Of a stretch of DNA of 64,000 nucleotides, positions 56,468-64,000 are shown piece by piece. The notes under the pieces are model-generated. The model worked only from the letters and a program-made list of their open reading frames with translations, did not search any database and was not told where the DNA came from. The position numbers were made by a program, and so were the translations under genes. Within the stretch, counting starts at the first letter, position 1. Each line of letters begins with the position of its first letter. Origin of the DNA: Owenia fusiformis (Eukaryota > Annelida > Polychaeta > Sabellida > Oweniidae); NCBI GenBank assembly GCA_903813345.2, contig CAIIXF020000001.1, positions 42,561,366 to 42,625,365 of the forward strand, read 5' to 3'.

Positions 56468-59400
56468 GTTAGTTTTGTTTATCAGACATTACCATTATGT
56501 GGAGAACTATGTTTTCTTTCAAGTGGAGTACCCATATTGATAAAAAATATCAATCGGAAAATTCCGAAAATTATGAAAATGAACCCCATGTCAACAATTT
56601 TTCCAAAATGTCGAACCTAAAAGAGGATCTCATTTTTCTGATTTTTATTACATGAAAAGATTATTCAACAATGGTCTAAAACTTCTTTAAAAGTAGAATG
56701 GTATTGAAAGTCTAATTTTGAAGAGATCAATTTTTGATGACCAAAATTATGCTGAAAACAATGGATCGCACGAGTTTTTTCGATGGGAAAATAACATGGA
56801 ATGTATGTTTTTAACTTAAACGCATTTCAATACCCATTCCCTTTTCAGAAACCTTTTATATAGTGTAGAAGAAACGTTCGATATGTTAAAATTGAGAAAA
56901 ACAAGATCCTCTTTTTAGAAAATAAGCCTAACATTTAAAAAAGTGCCAAAAGTCGGGTTCTAAACCATAATAATTCAAAGAGTTGGATTGATATTTTTAT
57001 AATTTTTTTATTTCAAAGAATAAGCATGTTAAAGCAATTGCAAAAAACAATTACAATACAGTTACATGGTAAACATACATTTTACAATTTTACAATACAG
57101 TATTGGTTAAGCGTTATTCTTTAAGAAATGTTATAACATTGGCAATATTTTGTTTAAAAAACTGTATTTATGCCAAGAAAGTACTCATGGTGAAAGATAT
57201 GACCGTCTAAAATCACTTGCCATACTGCACATGGACCTTTGCGGTAGTTTATTAAAAGTTCGTTTTAAATATATTCATGTTGGAAAGGTGAAAGTAAATG
57301 ATCTGATTAATTTTCAAAATATACTTACTAAAAATTAACTGCTTTTGGTAAATATGCTGTTCATTGCATGAGACTTCACACCAAGCCCTGCTTAGATGCC
57401 ACTACTGTACGGATCGTTTTAGTGAGTGAAGTCAATATCTGGAATAGCAAAAAGATTGTAAGAACCTGTCTTGTTACTTATAGGAATGAACACAGAAGGA
57501 TTAATCAAGTGTAACACCACTGTTAATCAATGTCAAACTGTAACTGTTCGTAGTAGGCCAATAAGCCGAGTTTAACATTCTTATATTAAATGAATGGACT
57601 TATTCGACTATCGAAACAAAACATTCAAGATCAAATTGACTTCCATCGTCCTATGGGTTTTCAAATCGATCAGATCTAAATAAGCCATATCGAAATTGCT
57701 TTTTGACGTAAGTGTTAGAGACATTTTCTCATCTCCAAATAAGACCAGTTTAGCTCCTTTTCGGTGTCGGAAGATGATCGCGATCCCCTTGGTTCAGGTA
57801 TAATTATATGGGTCAGTGGTCAAATAACGATAATGTTAAATGACTTGTGAGAGCCTAATAATAAATTAAAAATACACCAAAGCATGATAATACTCAAAAC
57901 TAATTCAAAGATCTTAACAAAGAGGGTGTCAAATGAAATATGGACATAGAATGACGTTTTTCATATATGTAGAGACCCCTTCCACGCGCATTATCTCATT
58001 GAAATGTCTGTACGAGTGTACGTATTTTTACATGCAGGTGTACCTCAGTGATTCTTTGTTTAAACATGATCTCATAACTGAAAAAATATTAGTCATTTGG
58101 GCTAAAGTCGGTGATTCCAAGGTAAAGTTAGCGTCTTTCGTAGTTTTATTTTGGTCACGCATAGAAAAAAAGCTAATTTACTTGTTGACCTATAATTTCT
58201 TTATATTTTGTTCCCTAGGAGTGTTCAAGATGAAATCAAACTTGTAAAAACATCGTCCTAGTATCCCTTGGAATATTTTTTAAATATTTTAAAAGTGATT
58301 CTAGGTAGGTTTGGTCTGATTGATGGAAAAAGGGATACCATAGATTTTGGTAGAAAATGTGTTTTGCATATGTCCCTTATTTACATTATATTTACTGGTA
58401 CACATACTAGTATTAATGAAGATGAGTCGAGATCATATGGTTAAGCAGCAAAATGAAGAAAAAAAATTAAAATTATTTAAAATAATTACATTCTTCAAAA
58501 TGCTGATGTAATCCCTTTTGCAACAAAATCCTATAATAATCACTAGACAATTTAGTTTTTAACTTTAAGGAGTGAATATTGATTATAGCCAATGTCATTG
58601 ATATTACGTGGCACTTGGGTAAGGATATCTTCGTCTTCCGTCGCATTTTAATATTGCTAAGTCTTAAAAGCATCCAATTCTAAAGAGCTCGTGCCTAACA
58701 GGGAAGTTTTTAAGAAAATAGAGTTTAGGAACTTGCCTATATTCTGACGTTTGATCTTCCCAGGCCATCTTATCAAACATTACGAGATGCAAATGAAACT
58801 AATCTAATCGTTCATATATCCCAAATGGTATTTGATATTAATAATTAGAAAGATATTCAACTTAGAATTTCATCGAAGAATGTTTCTCTCTGAATATCAC
58901 ATTCTCTACATTAACAATTTATCACTTACCAATTGTTTTTCAGATCAAGTTGGCTTTAGACTAAATCTTATCAGTTTTATATTAAATATGGATTGACTGT
59001 ATTTCCTTTTGGCTCTAAATAATCAATTATAGGGCCAAAAGTTAGCTTGTACCTTTCTTTCTTTTTGTTACCCATATCTAAGCGGGAGTAAAATTGGCCT
59101 GATATTTACACTTTCATCCTCCATAACTCCTCCACCTCCCACTCCCCAATTATAGTGTTATTGAATGATTACCTCATCCACATACCTTTTTCCATTCATG
59201 CAACTTTTAACCATCTATTATCGGATTACAACACATGCGATGGTTTCATTGACATATAATCTTATTTATATATTTCTATTTTCACCTTACTATATAATAC
59301 CCAGATATTAAAGAAAATAACATTCATTCTTTCGAAGTATGTTAAAAATTGAATCGGCATTCTGTTCCTGTTAGTCACGTGATCAAAGAATGTCTTCAAT

Positions 59401-62400
59401 CTATCAGTAATAATGATGATATGACGTGACGTACGCCAGTCAAAGGCTAATAAAATAGAGGTGTATTTCATGAAGTTTGTCAACATTACAAGCAATATAT
59501 ACAGTAAAACTTGCAAACAAGGAACGCTCTCCAGACTTGCCAATGATGTTCCTTGTAGACAGGTGTTCCCCACAGAGAGGCTTTCAATTTTAACCAACTT
59601 CTAAAAACAAATTGCCGAATAAGCATTTAATTAAAGTAGATGTTGAATTACTGATGTGATGTCCAGAGATTAGAACTGACATTCAGGTGTCATAAACCTC
59701 ATTTTATGGCATTTAAATCTGCAAGTTTAGATTTAAAGAAAAGCTCAACATGACATAAATATAGACTTATAGTGTGACCGATTTTCCATGTTCCTTGTGA
59801 ATAGGTGAATTTTCAAAATTTGCCATGAAACACCCTTCTTTGTTCCTAGTAGATAGTACTGTTGTCCCTTAAAGAGACAGGACGGAACCCATGATATGAG
59901 CCGAAAATAAACTGAAACAATATTGTTCGCTATTCTGATTCTGAATGTGTTTAGGCATTCCCATACTCATCGAAAATACACAAGCTTTCTTGATGCGTAA
60001 TAAAAATGCCCACTGCACTAAAGACTGTAATAACCAGCTAATTCAATATCCAACTTTTAACTTTTGGTTTATAGATTCTTGATTAGCCTGTTCAGAATTC
60101 TCGTTTTACATTCAACAAGCGTATCTGGCCTCTACTTCTTGATTAGAACAATTATGATCAGGAATCATAACCGTAATAATACAATTTAAGTGCTCTTATA
60201 TCCGACCAAATATTCCAATAACACGATATTCATTGCTACTTTAATCCTGTGTAAGATATAATTGAATCCTGTAAGATCAATAGGAAGGTATTTAAGATAT
60301 TGAAAGATATCCGGGTTCAATGTAACCGGAACTCTCGTTCCAAAGGGTCGCCCAAAGCAATCAGGCATTTTTTGTGGTCATTTATTTATGTTATAAATAA
60401 AGATGGAAATGTTGTAAAAGCTAGCTGTCTCAGAAAAAACATACAGACTTTAGTTCTTATATTGACTTTGTAAATATAATTTTCTCTTCTTTTGTCTTAG
60501 CCTTTGTCTTATAGTCTTTTGTCTTTAGTTGATTCTCCGTCTTATTGCATTGAAGGTATACTGGTATAGATCGTTCTTTTCAATTCAATAATATTATTCT
60601 AAACTATAATACGTTAGGTACCCTTATCAGGGATTTCTATCGTTTTGAAGCGTTATTTACTAAATTTTACTGCATCTCAAGGGCAATTTTGGCCATAATT
60701 AATGTACTTGACGTCAGGAAGAATTGTCCTAAGAGGAGATTTGTCATTAGCAGATTGAAGTCCAATAATAAGCGATTGCGTACCATCAAAACCATGTGGT
60801 TGAAGTTATATCCAATTTATTTGGATCTATTATTAGTATCAAGAAGAAAATGCGATCTGATTTCTGTCATATTCAGTTCAACATATTTTCTTTTAATGAT
60901 TTATCAATCGGTGAGGTCGGGAACCAGTAGATTGAGGCTAGGGCAGAGTTAACATTGTTAATTCAATTGCTTGAGAATAGATGGAGATGCAGTCATATAA
61001 GAATAAGATTTGATATTATTCTGAAATTATTTCCCCAGTTTTTCGACAAAATCCTCCAATTGACACACGAGCATTCGTATATACTCAGTCAGTGTCTAAT
61101 TACAGTTGTTTGATATAGAATAACATAAGTAAATATGAAGAAACAATATATGAGCACTTTTTACAATTATAGAAGTTGTTTGGAGAGTACATGAATTGTA
61201 TAACCAGTAAGAGGAGACATTGAACATACCATTGCCTTCTTTGTAGGCGATTATAGGTCATTCCAGGTTTTCATATTTGAACTGACATATACTTTATCTG
61301 CTTCAGTATATTTAGATTCAAGATCTTCCTATAGCAGAATTATACCTCTACTTAAATCAAAGTTCCTAATATCGAAGGTTGTTAAACGAAACATACAATC
61401 TTCAATGCAATCATTCTCTTCTCACAAGAATATGGAATATGATCGAATCGAAAATGACAATAATTATAACCTAGGAACATTGATTAATGGACAAGGAAGC
61501 GATTATTCAAAGTTTCATATGCTTTTCTTAGAGCTATCTCCTATGTTGTTTTTCATCTTTGTCATCGTAATTATCTTGACAGGTCTAGCGGGATGATGTG
61601 AAAGAAGTTAACAGCTAACCTTTTTGAGAAAATATGGTTAGTTCCCTGATGATTTGGCTGTGTATTGTTTGAATTCGATGCCGATAATTACCAATCGCCT
61701 ACATTAGAAATGCCATGATCGCCATTGATATCTTAGTTTATTTTATATCACTGTCTTCGATTAGTACTGATTCGAACACGACTGTATCACGCCTTCTATA
61801 AACTGCGAACAAAGTCATTATTTCACCCGGTATTTATTCGTCGATACAAAACCTGGTCTGTACTAAGTGTTTCGTTCAATGCTAAACGCTAAACCTGAAG
61901 TAGGAAATGAAGTGATGATTTTGCAAAGTTTTGGTGCGTTTTCATATTGGAATCCTAATATAGACCTCAGACCAGGTATCATATCGAGTTATAAATACCT
62001 TAGGGCTAGGCACAAACGCTTACAAACCTCTCACTCCCTTTGGTCGTTTGGGGTACAGAAAACCTTTGTGCCTAGTCCTGCGGTATTACTTTGTCGATAT
62101 AATACATGCTCTTTGGTCTTAAAGTAAAGTCGTTTTGTTATGTAATTGTAATGAGTGCAGTATGAAGTAAATTTGCACTTACTAATTCTAAAGACATGTC
62201 GCAAAGTTTCTTTAGTTTTTGGCAATTCTTTGATTGTTATGGTATCAACAAAGAAGCAAACAAATTTTCCCCGGTTCTTCTCTGCCATCAATAATATTTA
62301 AAAAAAATTAACCATATCTTTATAAGTTTTTAGAAATAATTTTTATGTCTCTCCTACCCCAAGATTTTTCCATTTCGCGGTAATTTTTAGTCATTTTTCC

Positions 62401-63060
62401 ATTTTAATATGCATCTAATTTACAAATTTGAGAATATATATGCATCAAAATATTTCACAATTATTTGAAGTATGTAACAAACAAGAGGGTAAGAGTAAAA
62501 GTATTTGAAGTTAATTTTTTGACAAAAAAATTCTGTCATCTCGGGTGGCTTTATTTATTTTAAAATATCTTTCATAAATCAGTAATTATAAAGAGCCAAA
62601 AATGTGATCCTGTAATATTTTGATTGTGTACCAGTAGAAACATATGGCATCTATTATCAGAAGCAAAATAAACCATGAAAATATGTCAATGCTGCAACTT
62701 ATGGCTCAAATACACTTATTTTCTACACGCGATATTACGTTTTCTCAGCTAATACTCAACCAATATCCAAAATTGTTACACTATATTATAGCCAGGGATA
62801 TGTCCTAGACTCCTATGAGGTCGTTTTAAAAAATGGATTTGCCTCCCATTCCACCATTTTTCGATATTTCACTTCGTCAAATTTTAGACTAAATTACCAA
62901 TCTCTGGATCTAGAAAAGGTATTTACCTACGATTTTTGTCCTAAAAAGGTAGATACTATGTACATCTATCACATTGAGTACCCTTTTGTGGCTAAAAAAA
63001 CATAATACAGTATGTTGTTTTTGATTGATAGAGTAAGAAAATCGCGAAAAAAACTCACCC
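56468..63060. other. No recognisable gene in 6.6 kb of AT-rich DNA
   Basis: The frames present are 60-111 codons and lack family resemblance. Among them, 61405-61596 (plus, 63 codons, ATG) ends in a hydrophobic helix-like stretch MLFFIFVIVIILTGLAG and could encode a tail-anchored micropeptide, but nothing else supports it. A 104-codon frame at 57933-58247 and a 111-codon minus-strand frame at 59262-59597 are similarly unsupported. No RNA gene or transposon end was recognised. Confidence 0.3.
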
Positions 63061-63071
63061 CTATGTTACTT

Positions 63072-63097
63072 TGACCTACTTTGACCCCATTTGACCT
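63072..63097 (+). promoter_or_regulatory. Three nuclear-receptor half-sites in DR4 spacing
   Basis: TGACCT, TGACCC and TGACCT start at 63072, 63082 and 63092, each separated by four bases. The complement gives AGGTCA-type half-sites as direct repeats with 4-base spacing, the arrangement used by several nuclear-receptor/RXR dimers. It may equally be a short 10-bp tandem repeat. No adjacent gene was recognised. Confidence 0.3.
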
Positions 63098-63329
63098 ACG
63101 TTTTTCAAGATTTTAATCCAGCTTCCTCGAGAGTTTTTAATGACCTAGAATGTGGTACCTTACTTTTTACTATACCTCTTCAACTTCAACGCCAGGGGGA
63201 TCATCTGACCCCCCCCCCCCCCCATCCCCTGTCCATTGGTGTTATGAAAAATACGTTGTACACATTAGGGTTAAACCAGAAGCAGTGATTAAGGCTGAGA
63301 CTGAGGCTTGAATCTGAAAAACGAAACAA

Positions 63330-63638
63330 TATTTGGAATCCACATTAAAATACCTTTCATTAGAGTAAAATAAAATGATACTTCAGAGAGATCTGAAAAT
63401 TCAAGAAAATTCTTTACGGCTGTACGTACATTAGCTTCTGGGGGTCAGTCCGAAAGATAGAAACAATATGAGAAAATACCTATTTTCTGACTACAAAGGC
63501 AAAATTTCTATTACTTTGGTGGGAAATGTCAAAATAAAAATTTCAAGCATCTGGAAATTGATACAATATTATGATTTGCAATCTACACTAAAATTCCTTT
63601 TATTTGAGTAAAATAAAATCATACTTCAGAGAAATCTA
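63330..63638 (+). repeat. Two diverged direct copies, 243-bp period
   Basis: 63330-63397 and 63570-63638 share AATC.ACA.TAAAAT, CCTTT.ATT.GAGTAAAAT, AAAAT.ATACTTCAGAGA and ATCT with scattered substitutions. Weaker similarity continues into the following sequence. A C15 run at 63209-63223 lies to the left. It is probably an old tandem duplication or the start of a diverged satellite. Confidence 0.7.
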
Positions 63639-64000
63639 ACAAGTAACGAATTAGAATTTCGTTTTCTTGACCCCATACACCGCCCCTTGCTGGGGACAAA
63701 CTGAAAAACACAGGATACATATATTGTGATTAGACTACCAAAATCTCAAGCAATACTATTTATTACTTTGATTGAAAATAAAAAAAAAAAAGATTTTCGT
63801 AAAAAATTCCACCATTTTTAAAGCAACGGCAATATTGAGGAAAATCCGTCGAATAATATTCGAGTTGTCTTCCGGACAGACGGGCGAACGGACGGGGCTT
63901 CGTTAGTTGGGATAATAAAGCAAAATGAAGTACTATCCGAACCGCATTAGATCTCAAATTTAGCCAACAGGTTGATGAATTGAATCTGCGAAATCTGATT
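63639..64000. other. No recognisable gene at the right edge
   Basis: AT-rich sequence with an A12 run near 63780. A 64-codon minus-strand frame at 63763-63957 has no family resemblance. Confidence 0.3.

Noticed and set aside
59262-59597. 111-codon minus-strand ORF
   Set aside because: No domain, non-biased composition and no splice or promoter support.
61867-62291. Overlapping 86-codon ORFs on both strands
   Set aside because: Neither shows family resemblance; similar size is expected by chance in several kilobases.

Overview
The window reads as nuclear DNA from an invertebrate animal, most likely marine. It is AT-rich, with no operons and almost no unique coding sequence. It holds satellites, foldback elements, cut-and-paste DNA transposons, LINEs and a tRNA-derived SINE, and a few short exons have eukaryotic GT/AG splice signals. 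A CR1/jockey-type LINE with a 2A-like NPGP motif ahead of its endonuclease fits groups such as echinoderms, hemichordates, amphioxus, molluscs or cnidarians. The species cannot be named from this sequence.

Layout. Positions 1-16021 are one homogeneous satellite with two unit forms: a 600-bp short unit (S) and a 1063-bp long unit (L) that carries an extra 456-bp segment (B). They run in the irregular order SSLLSLSSSSSLSSLSLLLL, and the array stops at the right edge of the last B. From 16.3 to 22.9 kb is mostly unannotatable unique DNA with one strong foldback and two possible first exons. At 22954-25693 an old inverted-repeat element has been invaded by a younger transposon (23921-25609) with perfect 47-bp terminal inverted repeats, a 5-bp target duplication, subterminal repeats, a small zinc-finger ORF and a LINE fragment. 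At 27.0-27.6 kb are two copies of a double-palindrome repeat, with a third, inverted copy at 43.2 kb.

A 239-bp satellite (31480-33055) runs into hairpin sequence and then a PIF/Harbinger-like element (33596-36516) carrying a two-exon Myb/SANT-like gene. Two Tc1/mariner-like elements with long inverted repeats and TA target sites lie at 38515-39488 and 45418-46361; the second keeps half of a broken transposase. Next to it, 46408-49898 (minus) is a nearly full-length LINE ORF with 2A motif, APE endonuclease, reverse transcriptase and CxC...H...C tail, broken by three frameshifts. A decayed L1/Tx1-like reverse transcriptase (51060-51690, minus) and a tRNA-derived SINE (52142-52386, minus) follow. 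A 39-bp minisatellite (52957-54545) is open in three frames. The last 9.4 kb contain little that can be supported.

No cellular gene is confidently identified; the recognisable proteins all belong to mobile elements. The features most worth checking are the S/L satellite, the nested transposon starting CAC with a 5-bp duplication, the LINE with a hydrophobic leader before its 2A motif, and the minisatellite.
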